Shown here in pieces: positions 1 to 11,819 of a stretch of DNA of 64,000 nucleotides (within the stretch, counting starts at the first letter, position 1; every line of letters begins with the position of its first letter). The DNA is from Blastobasis lacticolella (Eukaryota > Arthropoda > Insecta > Lepidoptera > Blastobasidae). The translations under genes and the position numbers were made by a program. The stretch spans positions 21,187,712 through 21,251,711 of the forward strand of contig LR990041.1 in NCBI GenBank assembly GCA_905147135.1, written 5' to 3'. The notes below the pieces were generated by a model, which saw only the letters and a list, made by a program, of their open reading frames with translations, made no database searches and was not told the origin of the DNA.

Positions 1-273
1 TCTCTTGCTTACCGCTAAATGCTCGTATAGATGACAAATGCAGTCTCGCTTACACTAACGCCTTATTATGCATATTGTCCACTACCAAGGTCTCGCGCCG
101 TGGACGTAACTTTCACTTTTGCGATAGGTACTTACTGCCACTGCTAATTCGTTTGCGGACAGTGAGGCTTGTGTCGAATGAGTGCGTCGTGGGGAAGTGC
201 TCAGGCCCTCTCGTGATAACAAATAATATTCTTACATTGCTACTAGTTAATATTTACGGTGTTTGTTATTGTA

Positions 274-3104
274 ATGGCTTATAACGCACTTCTCAATGTG
301 TATTACCAAAATGCGAGGGGCATGCGCACTAAGACCACAATGTTTTATCGTAATTTGTGCATGAATAGTTATGATTTAATTTTAATAACGGATACCTGGT
401 TGTTGGATGGCATTTTAGATAGGGAACTGTTTGACAATAGGTACGTAGTTTGGCGTCGGGACCGAGACTATAGTGCGACTGGCCAGGGGAAGGGAGGTGG
501 TGTACTCATTGCAGCGCGTAGGGATTTATGTGTTACAGCCCAGCCTAGGTATCATTCATCCGCAGAGGATTTATGGATTACGGTAGGATGTAACAACAAA
601 CGTTGTTCCTCTAATCTTCACATTTGTGTATTATACCTAATTAGTCAACATCTTGGTTTTACTTTTTCACAGCAGCTGGTTAACTTTACAACTAGGTTAA
701 ATGAAATTATGCAGTTATACCCATCTGACAAATACCTAATTATTGGAGACTTTGATATGAGTGGTATAAGTTATTTTGCCTAGGAGTACCTCCGATTATA
801 GTTATTTTGAACCAACTAATTATACGAGTCAGGATGAAATTCTACTGGTCGATGAACTTCATCTATTGGGCCTTAATCAGTACAACGGTATTAGAAATTG
901 TCAAAATAAGACATTGAATCTAGTACTATCTAACGTTGAAGTGATAGTGGCCGGCTGCCCCGACCGTCTGGTACCAATAGACAAACTTCATGGTGCCCTA
1001 TGTATAAATTTTGATTCCCCATCCCATAAAATATTAGAATGTACACCTTATAAAAAATACAATTATAATAAGGGTGACTACGAGTCAATAAATCGTGAAA
1101 TCTCCAGTATTGATTGGCATGCTGAACTGACGCATAGGTATTTAGAGGAGGCGGTGGCGTACTTTTATAATGTTTATATTATGTTACGTAGTGAATTTAT
1201 TCCGTCTAGAGTAGTTAAATCTAATGTCTATCCCAAGTGGTGCTCTGCGACACTTATTAAAGTAATTAAAGAGAAATATAAGTATTTCAAGAAATATAAG
1301 AGGTATGTCAATGCCTCCGACAAAGCAACTTTTTTGCTATTACGGAATCGTGCTAGATACCTGGAGGAAGAGAGCTACAAACACTGCCTAATTTCAGTTG
1401 AGTCTTCGATAGCAAGCAATCCCAAATACTTCTGGTCCTATATTAAAGCTAAATCTAACAACAATGCAATGCCAAGCTGCCTTAATGGTTGCTTATATAC
1501 TGGCGAAAATATATGCAATGCTTTTTCGGACTTTTTTCGTTCTACTTTTCTCGATACAGACCTTAATTCAATTAATACCAATCAAAATATAAGATCCCCA
1601 TCATCAACATCGACCGCAGCGCATATCTCGCCAGTTTTTATTGATTCTGCTTTAGTGCAAAAGTAATTGGCGGAATTGGATGCCTCTAAGTCCGCAGGTC
1701 CTGATGATTTGCCTGCTATTTTTTTCATTAAATGTGCCGACATTATTGCCATACCAATATCAATTTTATTTAAGAAGTCATTAAATACGGGTGCCGTGCC
1801 AAGCATTTGGAAGCGGGCGTATATCACACCGGTACACAAAGAGGGGCCCAAAACTGACATTAATAACTACAGACCTATTTCGAAATTGTGTATTATTATT
1901 ATTTATTTTATTTTATTATATCTAAAGTTTTTGATAGAGTTATCTATAAGGCAGTTTATGCCTCTCTGAGCAGTTCTCTTAGTTGTTCTCAGCATGAATT
2001 TATGAAGGGTCGTTCTACGGTGTCGAACCTAACACTTTTTAACAATGCCCTTACTGTGGCTATGGAGAGGGGCTCGCAGTTCGATGTAATATATACTGAT
2101 TACAGCAAGGCCTTCGATCGAATCAACCACAAGCTACTAATAAGTAAGCTAGCTGGTATAGGGATCAGCGGCGATCTGCTTAGGTGGTTCACATCTTATA
2201 TAAACAATAGATCTCAGACGGTTGTCATCAGCAATAACGTATCTAGCTGGATTACTATTCCTAGCGGGGTACACCAGCGCTCTTTGACAAATGACATTAG
2301 TTTATGTTTCTCAATAGCCAGTCTGCTGTGTTTCGCTGATGACATGAAAATATACGCCACTATAACCTTCTTTACTGATGCTTGCATGCAAATCGATCTC
2401 GTACGTCTCTAAGAGTACTGTAGTACTAATCAGTTAGACCTTAATCCCGCAAAATGCTCAGCTGTAACATATGGTCGTAAGCGCGACTTTATAAATTTTA
2501 ATTATCTCCTGAAGGGTAAAATCTTGCAGAGAGAATCGGTGGTGCGTGATCTGGGCGTTCTCCATGATTCCAAGCTTACTTTTGATCATCACATAAATAC
2601 AATAGCGGCGAAAGCGTATAAGGCACTTGGGTTTATAATAAGATGCTCTAAGGAATTTAATTCTGTAAAGACTATTAAAATTCATTTATTGTACCTTTGT
2701 CAGGAGTATTTTAGAATATGCTTCTCAGGTTTGGAGTCCGTGTTACGCTGTCTACATTTCACGAATTGAGGCTATTCAAAAAAAGTTCCTGCGTTACGTG
2801 TGTTACCAGGTGGGCCAACGCTATAGTTCGGAACATTACCTTTCTCTGTGCAAGAAACACCACCTTCCGCCTCTCTTCATACGTAGGGAAATAGCTGAAC
2901 TGACAATGCTTCTCAAGATTGCGTCTGGTTTTGTAGTCTGCCCTGAACTTCTTTTTTGTTTATATTTTTAGACACCTGTAAGATGCTTCAGACGCAATGA
3001 CTATAGAAAGAACACCTTTCTATTTCGAGCAACTAATAATTTTAATGTTTTATCTAGGAGAATTGATCTTGATTTATTTAACACAAGTTGTGAGTCAGCG
3101 TGAA
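274..3104 (+). pseudogene. Decayed Jockey-like non-LTR retrotransposon, endonuclease plus reverse transcriptase
   Basis: This is the second ORF of a LINE. An APE-type endonuclease comes first (YYQNARGMRTK near the start, TDTWL, then GDFD near 760). The reverse transcriptase follows (KSAGPDD, NNYRPIS, DYSKAFDRINH, LLCFADDMKIY, LDLNPAKCS, LGVLHDSKLTFDHH). Damage is extensive: a frameshift near 776, a stop at 1664-1666, a roughly 30-bp AT-rich insertion near 1889 that splits NYRPIS from SKVFDR, a deletion between the GVHQRS and FADD motifs, and a stop near 2411. The coding frame seems to end at NTSCESA and a stop near 3104. The start was taken at the ATG just before the first endonuclease motif. 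No ORF1 is seen upstream, so the copy may be 5'-truncated or may continue beyond the window. Clade placement is by motif only. Confidence 0.85.
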
Positions 3105-5046
3105 ACCGCATACTAGCATTAGTTTACTAAGCATTAAGCATTACTTGGATACGTTGTAGCGTTTTTTCAAACCATATTATTAAGTAATTATTGTTGTATT
3201 ACTTTCGGGTATTGTAGGTATATTTTAATTTAAGTTTAAATTTGTAATCTTAAAGACTGTTCGGAATGCCTAACTTTTAGTTAAGTATGTATTCGTTTAT
3301 CCAATTTGTATCGGTGGAAACCTGTAATTGGCTCTGTGCTGCTAGTGTTATTTTATATCGTAATCATTGCTGTTGGTTTTCCTTAACTAAAGAAAGCCAG
3401 CCCTAGGTTCTCAAAATGTTCGACTATTTTATATAAACTATAAAGCCGTTTCCAGCGGTCTTCACCCGCGCAGTTCGGATCTCTGTAAACAATCAACTTG
3501 CCCGCGGAATCCTATTATTTTCCCAGAATAAAATGGAGCCCATCTCACACAGTGATAATGTAGCAAAATAGGTTCAGTAATTTTGAATTTATTCATTACA
3601 AATATTAAAAAAAAAACAAGTCTTTCCTCTTTATAATTATTAGTATAGATTAGTTAGACAATATAACGAATTCTACAAACTATTGTACGTGCGGTTTTTG
3701 TGTAAACGATGTATCTACAATTATACCTACCTAACATTGTTCCTTCTTTTTAAAAAGGAATAAAAATATATACTTATTAAAGTTTAAAGTTATTTCACCA
3801 ATATAAATGCTCCACACGCTACAGAAGTTAGTAAAGGATCAGCGTCAATGAAGAATCCTTTTGTGTACTAAAGTCGATGAGAACAATACGATATTAACCA
3901 GGTTCGTATTCAACATACGTACTCAATAACAATCCTTCATAATTATATAAAATATACGATACTATTCTTCCGTCATAAGGCCAAGCATTTGACAAATATG
4001 AAGATTTGATTTAAAAAAATTTAAGGTTTAAATGTATTTTTTAAGACCTTGCTGTCTCCGAAATAATAAACTTTATGGGTACTGTGACTGTGATAATACA
4101 CAGTTATCACAGGATAACTGTGATAATTAATTTAATTTGATATTTCGGTTTTTCTTTTTCTTCTACACAAAAATACACAGACAATGCAAATAATTAGTAA
4201 ACAGACGTAATTTGCCATTTACGTCGGACGTAGGAGCAAAGAGCTTGACAAATTATATTTATCTGTATGTCAATGGGCGCAAGTTATCAAATACCTACTG
4301 CTTTTATTCATAATAATTAATTAAATGCTTTAAAAGCCATAACTTTGCTTGTGATGCATTTACCATCAAATGCCAAAGTTAGAAATAATATTAATTAAAT
4401 AATCTTTATACTTTAAACATATTAATCGAAAAAATGGCTATCATCATTAAATTAAACTTTTAATTTGACTAACATTATATTCTAGGCTCATGCATTACAT
4501 GACTATCTCCGACATACTTACCACTTGTATCATTTACGCCTTTTCAGCTACATAAACGACACAAATAGAGGAGTTGTATCACCCACAAAAATCTTATTAA
4601 ATCTTAATTTACTTTCAATATGGCAACATTGAACTATTAGCTGGCAACACTCTTCTAACACTGTTTTTTATTTCCTGTAATGTTATAAATTGATGCAATA
4701 AAGAGATTACATACATATATAGGTACTGTTCCTTTCTCACATCTTCGTTGTTGATACGGTGTCGACAAACCAAATAATTATTTTTAATTAGAGCTTGGGG
4801 CTAAATTTTCACTTTGTTAGCTAAAAGCTGACTCATTTAATGTAAGCATTCAAAGATTCATAATTGTGTGACGATTAAACTGTGTTTATTTTGTATAAAC
4901 CAGTGTAAACGAAATTCATTGGGACTATAATTGACTTTTTCCGGTCCTTAGAAGTGACAATTTTCTTTCTCAAAATGAACTTCTTCTAAATCGTACCAAA
5001 TGCGGGTTTTAAATTGTACTGGTACGATCTAGCGAACTTTAAACAT
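3105..5046. other. AT-rich intergenic DNA, LINE 3' tail then nothing recognised
   Basis: The first few hundred bases are probably the 3' untranslated tail of the LINE to the left. An A-run lies near 3607-3617. The remainder is AT-rich, with no convincing ORF, splice-linked exon, TIR or tandem repeat that I can see. Confidence 0.5.
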
Positions 5047-5049
5047 TAA

Positions 5050-5190
5050 AGGCCTTGCCACACACAAAGCTCGGCGCGAGCGCGGCTCGGGCGCGGCGCG
5101 ATGCTGGCGCGTTGCCTAGGCAACTATCGCGCCGCGCTATGGTTGCCTAGCAACTATCGCACCGCGCTCGCACCGCGCTCGCGCCGAGCT
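5050..5190. repeat. GC-rich palindromic PIF/Harbinger-like MITE, left-end copy
   Basis: The left end reads AGGCCTTGCCACACACAAAG and is preceded by TAA (5047-5049). The body is built from GCGCGGC blocks around a self-complementary GTTGCCTAGGCAAC core near 5111. The same core, in the same orientation, occurs in the 9836-10033 copy, which ends in the exact reverse complement of this left end followed by TAA. AGG/CCT termini with a TAA or TTA duplication are typical of PIF/Harbinger elements. This copy stops matching after CCGAGCT at about 5190, so its right end is missing or altered. Confidence 0.6.
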
Positions 5191-5214
5191 CACGCCACGC
5201 CGGCATCGCGCCGC

Positions 5215-5589
5215 CAGGGGTGGACTAACGAACAAAGCGGGAAAGGCGGCCCGCCCCGGGCCTCTGGTCCAGGGGGGCCTCCAAACGTCTCCAAGTTGCC
5301 TTGATCAAATCCTATACAAAGCTTTAAAATATGCTTAAAACATATCGAAGAGGTGGTTCGGGGTTGTGACAGGGGCGTAGCTATCGCCGTATCACTATTC
5401 AAACAGAATTAAGATCAGGGTCGAGGACCCCCTCCGCCAAAGAAGTAATTTTAACTAAATAAATAAAAACACTTAAACATACAAATGTGAACTGAATAAA
5501 AAGCTTGTAAAATTACATAAAACTTCTTAAACTGGGGGCCTTATAAAGGTTGTCCGCCGTGGGCCTCTGATGGACTTAGTCCGGTACTG
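5215..5589. mobile_element. Possible non-autonomous hAT-like insertion
   Basis: The left end begins CAGGGGTGGACTAA. The right end, read on the other strand, begins CAGTACCGGACTAA, and both have a CGGGCCTCTG or TGGGCCTCTG block just inside, so the ends are imperfect inverted repeats in hAT style. A 14-bp near-identical direct repeat (GCCGGCRTCGCGCC) lies at 5199-5212 and 5589-5602, but it does not fit an exact 8-bp hAT duplication. No transposase reading frame is present. Confidence 0.35.
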
Positions 5590-5904
5590 CCGGCGTCGCG
5601 CCAACAAAGTGTTGCCAATGTAGGCTATTTATCGCCATTTGGGGTATTCGAGATTAAAATTGGCGACGAAAAAATTGTAATGGCAAATTGTTTAGGCTAT
5701 CTCAGGCTTTGGGCCAAGGTACATAAATAAACATAAACTTAAGAGAGAACACCCGACGGTTTCGCGAATGACTGTGAGTTCCAAGTACATTTACCTACTA
5801 CTGCTCTTGCTGACACTAGCACCCATAGAGATATACATCTTGATGCGGTTGAACGAACAAATAACTCTGACGGTTACCGTAGTTAATAAAACAGCGCCGT
5901 CTAC

Positions 5905-6035
5905 AGTGCCACAAAAATGTCTGACCGGGTGACAGCATCGCTGTTGTTGGCATTGACATTACATTTCAAACGGCAACACTTAGTTCCGGTTTTGGCCACC
6001 GGATCGAATAGGTTTGTCAACAATCTTGTCAAGCC
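5905..6035 (+). repeat. Dispersed repeat family X, copy 1
   Basis: A roughly 100-bp block centred on GCATCGCTGTTGTTGGCATT and ending near TTTTGGCCACCGG recurs in diverged form at about 12,995-13,092 and 33,616-33,720. I cannot name the family; it has no ends that I can define. The small ORF here (5917-6108) is probably incidental to the repeat. The rest of 5590-6371 shows nothing recognisable. Confidence 0.45.
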
Positions 6036-6371
6036 GCCAGATATAACATTGTTAACGCGTACAAGAATTTGTATGGACAGTGGTAACCATTCCAATAGCT
6101 ATGTGTAATACGTCGTTGGATAGCTATTTTCAAGCTGAACAAAAGTAACTATGGCGCTTGTTCCAAATATTAGTCCGTTCCGGTTTATGCTGTACTAAAC
6201 ATATTACAGTAATAAGTATTTTTTTCTGTTCTACCCACATTTAATGGTCAGAACTAAATTCACGGTGTTATACCGCCAGTGCAAAGTCACATCGTGCGCA
6301 TGCATGTAAGACGGCCAAATAAAAAACAATCAGATGGAGTGCATTAAATTTGATTGAAGATACCAACGAGG

Positions 6372-6584
6372 ATCGAAAAAACTAAAATTATTTTAACAAT
6401 CCCATCAATTATGATAAAAGCAGCATCAGCATTTTATTTGTGCGGCGCATTTGTGGCTCGCCGCGAGCACGTTGCCTCAACTAACAAACAAATGCGCAGC
6501 TGAGCAGCCTCACCGCGCGCGGTGAGCATCTCGCCGCGCACGGCGAGCATGCCTCGGGCTGAGCCGCTCTAATTCGTAATACCT
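6372..6584. mobile_element. PIF/Harbinger-like MITE, right half (truncated copy)
   Basis: This stretch is highly similar to 35,340-35,545, including a GC-rich inner part and the end GAGCCGCTCTAATTCG. Its last bases, CCT at 6582-6584, are followed by TTA (6585-6587). That matches the TTA before the left end of the 34,940 copy and is the 3-bp target duplication expected of PIF/Harbinger elements. The left half is missing. Confidence 0.55.
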
Positions 6585-6955
6585 TTACATTGTAAAGTAA
6601 CGACCATTCGTAGACATGTCCGAGACGTCACTGAGACGACATTGGAGCTCTATTGCAGTTTTAGCTCCAATGAAGTGGTCTCATTGCCTTTGTACAATGA
6701 ACCGGTCCATATATAGAAGTCTTTGCTGGCAGCACTACATTACTTTAAAACTCAAATATAATATTCCTATCTGTAAACAAACTGATACTTCAGCTGTCAC
6801 ATCGACCAGACATTGTTTTTTTTATGTTTAAGTTTTCATGTGATATCACAGTGATATTTCCAGCATTTTACTGTGTGGGACGTTTATTTTCGAAATAAGT
6901 ACAAAAACATAAAAGCGGCACGAAAACAGTAATATTTTGAGTTTCTCAAGCATGT

Positions 6956-7020
6956 ATGGCCGAGTTTAGAGCAGATAAGTTGCTGTTTGATTTGGAAGAT
7001 GTACAGCAAAGATTTAAACG
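6956..7020 (+). CDS. Possible first coding exon of an unknown gene
   Basis: An ATG opens 21 codons (beginning MAEFRADKLLFDLEDV) and runs into a strong splice donor, GTACGT, at 7021. The peptide is charged and could be a helix. I do not recognise it. No matching second exon was found downstream, and the exon would end in phase 2. It lies between the two GC-rich repeat copies, so it could be part of a transposon as well as a host gene. Confidence 0.2.
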
Positions 7021-8050
7021 GTACGTAACATGTATTCAGATAGATTTTGAAAATATTGAAATAAATGTGATCTTTTGGAAATCATTTGAATTTAAGTGGA
7101 ATTAATGTATTTTGTAGTACTTATTGTTTACATTTATTTGAGGTTACAAAATTAACCGAAAAATATTATGGTAGCTTTGTTCGTTTTGTATTTTTGATAT
7201 TTGTTGTTTGACAGTATCTAGATCTATATCCAGGCACAGTGCAATGTACCTAAGGCTATTCGGTGCTGGTGAAATGAAGCCCTGCTGACCCTCGGTCAGA
7301 GAAACTTGAGAAATCTATTTATAATTTCGGAAATCGTAGTAAATCATTATCACTGGCTGGACAAACAGTGACACAGAGAGACAGAACATTTCTAAGAGAG
7401 TGACATTACAACGTTGTCAGTGTTGCGGCTAATAAATTAATAAGGATATATACAAGAATATTATTTCTATATCCAACACTTCCCTTAAACTTATTATTTC
7501 AGCAATTTATCTATATTGTGACAGTTGAAGTAGGTACTCAGTTTGACATTAGGATTGTTTAGACATTGATTAAAACAGTCATGTATCTAATAAACCTCCC
7601 ATTTGTTCCATTTGCTTCGAGTAGACATTATGACAATTTTGCTTTCCCTACATGTTACCTATCTATGGTCAATTATTATTTTCTATTACGTAGTGGGTTT
7701 ATTGAAAAATAAAAGAATTATGTTATTATTTTATACTTTTCGATTACAATATTTAAATTTCTAAAATTTTCATTTAGATGTGCACTAAATTACACCGTCT
7801 TTTAGGTGCTTTCATTTAAATTATATTAGGAAATTATAAAATTATACACCGATGTTTCAAAAGAAACGTCAGGTCTTCAGGAGCTCCAGCAACATGTGGA
7901 GCGTTCAAAACATTGCGCGCGTTATTTTCTGACAGCTTATTTCAATAGACGAAAAAACGGGATAGCGAGGTTCATAATAATTGTAGAGTGAGCGAACAGG
8001 GAATATTTTTGATTTGTGTCTAGTCTGTTATGTGTCTTTGCCAGTGTCTA
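7021..8050. other. AT-rich DNA, nothing recognised
   Basis: AT-rich sequence follows the putative donor at 7021. I see no long ORF, no repeat shared with the rest of the window and no inverted termini. Confidence 0.4.
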
Positions 8051-8778
8051 CTGGTATAGTAGGACCACGCTAAGTCCGAATAGCTTTAAAAAAAAAAAAC
8101 TCTGTATGGCAACTAATGCCATGTCTTTTATCCGTCATAGAACGTCATTTATAAAAGTCATAACAAAGAATTTGACTGATTTGAAAAATATTGTTGAGGC
8201 GATTGGCACATTGGAGCGCAGCATTCATTCTAGCGAAATTTAGAAATATGTGTAATTTTTTATATTGTTTTATACAATACAATAAAAAATTTAGGAATTC
8301 TCCAAATTGTTATAATCTTTTCATAAAATTATATTATTTAGGCAAAAAATAATTAGAGAACTGAGTAACGGAATACCTATTTGACAATCCTGGAGACCTC
8401 ACTTCACAGCAGCGGCCTATTTGACGCCTTTTTATGTAGAAAGTACAGCGCCAAAAACTTATAAACCCGCAGCCCGTGTCAAATGTTGCAATGAAAAAAA
8501 ACGACGGATCCGCACGAACGCGCGTGGATGCGTTGTCTGTGTGTTCGACTATGAGTAATTTCCATAGAAACCGATGACAGCTCAAATTACTTTATGTCAC
8601 GCACTAACGCACGTCACGCACAAAAGTACGGTGCTGCGTTCCAGTGTGCGGATCGCCTAAATAATAATGGACAATGACTGACAAGGACAGATTATCCAAT
8701 AGATATTGCCATATCCACATTTTATAATTTCTACCACTGTCAGTTGATTCGGACTAAGCGTGGTCCTATTATAGCCAG
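8051..8778. mobile_element. TIR DNA transposon, non-autonomous, about 0.73 kb
   Basis: The ends are inverted repeats of about 32 bp: CTGGTATAGTAGGACCACGC at the left and the complement of CTGGCTATAATAGGACCACG at the right, both continuing into TTAGTCCGAAT or TAAGTCCGAAT. No clean target duplication is visible, so the superfamily is uncertain. Inside, on the plus strand (8105-8242), lies a 45-codon frame starting MATNAMSFIRHRTSF and ending RSIHSSEI. It resembles no transposase I know and could be a captured host fragment or chance. Confidence 0.6.
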
Positions 8779-9355
8779 ATTATATAAATTACTAAAAAAT
8801 TCTACCATAAATATTTAAAAAACTACAAAAAAATTCTACCATAAATATTTAATAATTTCACCTGGCAAGTGCGTTTTGACAACTGTCAAAGACACAAATA
8901 CGTAAGAGTGGGTTACTTAAGCCGGCGGGGACTATTCTAGCGACAAATCCCGGTTCAGCCGCTAGAGATAAATCTGTTAGAAAAAAGTCGAATTTGATTC
9001 TGTATGGCGGTAAGTCAATTGTACACGAACAAGAAGAACTACGATCCATGGCCATGAAGTAAGCTTTGGGCAATTGTTCGTCTATTTTATACTGAACTGA
9101 AAATTGTGGTGGATAAGATTGAGCGCAATTTTCTGTGCACTGCAGCGGGTAATTAAACAAAACATCTATATCAGCGTTAGACTCTAGCCACCGAATTTTT
9201 GCACTGTAGAATTTGTGCTCTATGTTACGGTATCATTAAAAGTTTGTCTAACTCGACAAGTAAGTCGTACTGAAATGTTTTGATTCTGATGTAGGAGAGC
9301 TGTGCCCCCTCATCCTACCTACCTTAGGGGGCCTACCTAGGGAGCAAAATTTGCA

Positions 9356-9425
9356 GTGTGGTGTCCAACAGAGTAAAATAGCATCGCTGTCCACACTAAG
9401 AGGTGTCGTAAAAGGCGACTTATTT
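9356..9425 (+). repeat. SINE-2-like fragment
   Basis: This block contains GTGTGGTGTCCAACAGAGTA and GTGTCGTAAAAGGCGACTTA. The same two blocks occur in the fuller copies at 15,092-15,350 and, inverted, 31,844-32,116. Only the 5' part of the repeat is present. The remaining bases of 8779-9835 show nothing else I can name. Confidence 0.5.
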
Positions 9426-9835
9426 CAGAGGTAGGGCGTTACTTTTCCAAGCTTCAGGTTTTTACCTACCTTATATATACTCTTGCAAGCTAGCGAGTGG
9501 AGGGGAATAAAAAGTAAGCCTATATTCTTCCTCAGGTTTAAAATTATCTGCGTAATGCACCAGTCAAATTAGGAGGAAAGATTCGGACTGTTGGTAAAAA
9601 GAAACGAGTAATTAACCCGCTATTACGACATGCGGGAGTATTACCATCCTAAAAATTCATTTCCCCGAATAATGGAGCAGCCACTCTATGTGTGCCGATT
9701 TGCATAGAAACGCGGTGGCCAAAACTGGAACTGCGGAAAAATAACGACACTTACTTTTGAAATGTATTTGAACTGACATGTCAATCCCAAAAACAGCGCC
9801 GCCGGTACCAGGTCTGATAAGTTTGTGGCACTGCA

Positions 9836-10033
9836 CAGCGCAGGCGCGGCGCCGCGCTCACGCCGGCCTGAGCGCGGCCTGAGCGCGGCGTGAGCGCGGC
9901 CTGAGCGCGGCGCGAGCGCGGCGCGATGCTGGCGCGTTGCCTAGGCAACTATCGCGCCGCGCGATGGTTGCCTAGCAAATATCGCACCGCGCTCGCGCCG
10001 CGCTCGCGCCGAGCTTTGTGTGTGGCAAGGCCT
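9836..10033. repeat. GC-rich palindromic PIF/Harbinger-like MITE, right-end copy
   Basis: This copy shares its core (GATGCTGGCGCGTTGCCTAG onward) with 5101-5170. It ends CTTTGTGTGTGGCAAGGCCT at 10,033 followed by TAA (10,034-10,036), the mirror of the left end at 5050. Its left part is an array of 10 to 12-bp CTGAGCGCGGC units between about 9855 and 9925 instead of the expected left terminus. It is either a second, 5'-altered copy or the right end of one long element starting at 5050. Confidence 0.6.
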
Positions 10034-10077
10034 TAATAATATGAAATAAAAAAAATAAAAAAAAATTGTGGTGTGTC

Positions 10078-10140
10078 ACAAAAGTTGGCACCGGGTACCT
10101 CTCGCTTACGAGTCGGATAACTTAACCACTAGGCCACCGA
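10078..10140 (-). repeat. SINE-1 head fragment (tRNA-related)
   Basis: Read on the minus strand this is GTCGGTGGCCTAGTGGTTAA followed by the CCGACTCGTAAGCGAGAGGT block, the same tRNA-like head as the full SINE at 18,497. The B-box part is degraded and the body is absent. Confidence 0.6.
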
Positions 10141-10404
10141 CGCTCCAATACATATACACTATGTATAATAGTATACAACTGTATATTACAATAATGTCTA
10201 TAATAATGTGTATTACAATAATAAAAACTAAACAAGAAATTGTTACCTTGTCTTCCTAAGTCCCTCATGATAGATGCCTTTCTCGAAACTCGATGCCGTC
10301 TGGAGAGTATGAAAGGGGGGGTCATAACCGTAACGTCCGATTGAGTGACCCGCACCCCTCACCTAACTCCCTGCCTGACATTCCACAATACATACGACAG
10401 TCTC

Positions 10405-10667
10405 TTAAGAACTGCTCATAAACCACGTGAGGCGCTTTAAATTTGTTTTTAGGTGACGGAAAGGCGGCGCGGAATGAGGTCGTGCAACTGCTTCACACAC
10501 TCTCCGAAATGCAATAAACATAACAATGCAAATCTCCAGGCGTTGCAGCTTAGCATTAATCAATTGCGGGTAACAAATTATCCTCTTGGCACGTTTTTCT
10601 ACCGAATCCAAAGCGGCCAGGTCATATTTGGCTGATCCATCCCAGAGATGGCAGCAGTATCTACTCG
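10405..10667 (-). pseudogene. C-terminal fragment of a LINE reverse transcriptase
   Basis: On the minus strand the frame reads CCHLWDGSAKYDLAALDSV and then EKRAKRIICYPQLINAKLQR. This is the region after the reverse transcriptase core (HLW..A....L..LD..Q.RA.R.I) seen in CR1/Jockey-type insect LINEs. The frame closes after FMSSS at 10,405. The catalytic part is absent, so this is a dead 5'-truncated copy. Downstream, to about 10,270, there are degraded traces of the same 3' end. Confidence 0.65.
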
Positions 10668-11819
10668 GTGCAGGATCAGACGGATACTAGTGCTTTATAT
10701 AGCTGAAGCGTTTGCTTTGAAGTGAAGTACCGCCTGACCTACGAGCAAGTTTATATTACTCGTCGTCTTTTGTTTATTGTGTAGGTACACATGCGATCTC
10801 CAACCAAACTGCCAAGCGTGGAGATTATGGTATGTGAATAGGCTGTCATTTAAACTGTGGTTCAATAGAAAAATACGAAATTATTAATTATAAACGATAA
10901 TAATGACAGTGAGTCTATTTTTTTTCTTTATTATGATTGCCCTATTGGAATAGAAAAGAATAGACAACATTTATTTACACACCATAACATTGGCGGCATC
11001 TTAGTTCAAACACAGTTGTCACACTAGATACCTACTTAAGAAATTGAACTTCAGCTAGTTTAATCCAGTGAAGCGGCTATTGGTTAGAAGTCTGTAAAGT
11101 TAGAATTCCAAACTTTCACCTCCTGCAGTTGTGTGATCCTGAGGGCGTCAGTTAAAAGTTTCGAGTTAATTACACACGTAGTGCATGAGCACCACCGCAC
11201 GTCGGGCTTTTTCATAACAGACAATGGCACAGCAGTGCAGTGCGATTCTCTATGAAACTTCCATGACCGCAACGATGAAATGTAGAATGTGCTGCCACGC
11301 TGTGTTGACGTCATTCACCACAATTCTGTTAAACCGTACTTTAATTAATGTGTTATAATCAAAACAGTCAACATCACTTTATTTTAATGTTTATCATGCA
11401 CAGAAAATGAAACCAAAACCAGACAGCCGTTATCACATGACGTCTTTTTCTCATTAATAGTCAAAATAGTGAGTTGGTTTTAGTAAATACTTTCAAAAGC
11501 CCTTGCCTTGCAAACAAAAACATTCAACAGTCAACCTATTCCATTCAACAGTCCCAACAGTTGCAGCGATTTGTAGTAGAGGGCCCCGATAACTACCTGC
11601 TTATCATGAAACCCGCTGGCTCTAAACGTACTCTACACTCCGTGGGGATGCATTACCTCGCAGCTTAGTGCACCGTAAAGAAAGACTAGAAATTTAACGG
11701 TGAATAATAAATAAGAGGGACGTATTTTACATTTACCTGAGTAATTTCATAGTTTTAGTGCTCAAATATTTATTGTATTTTAATTAAAACGTGACAAAAT
11801 AATACCTTTTCTATGTCAA
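10668..11819. other. Unassigned AT-rich DNA
   Basis: No coding segment or repeat family was recognised. Short ORFs (for example 11,084-11,314 minus and 11,474-11,668 plus) have no motif and no splice support, and I treat them as chance. Confidence 0.4.
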
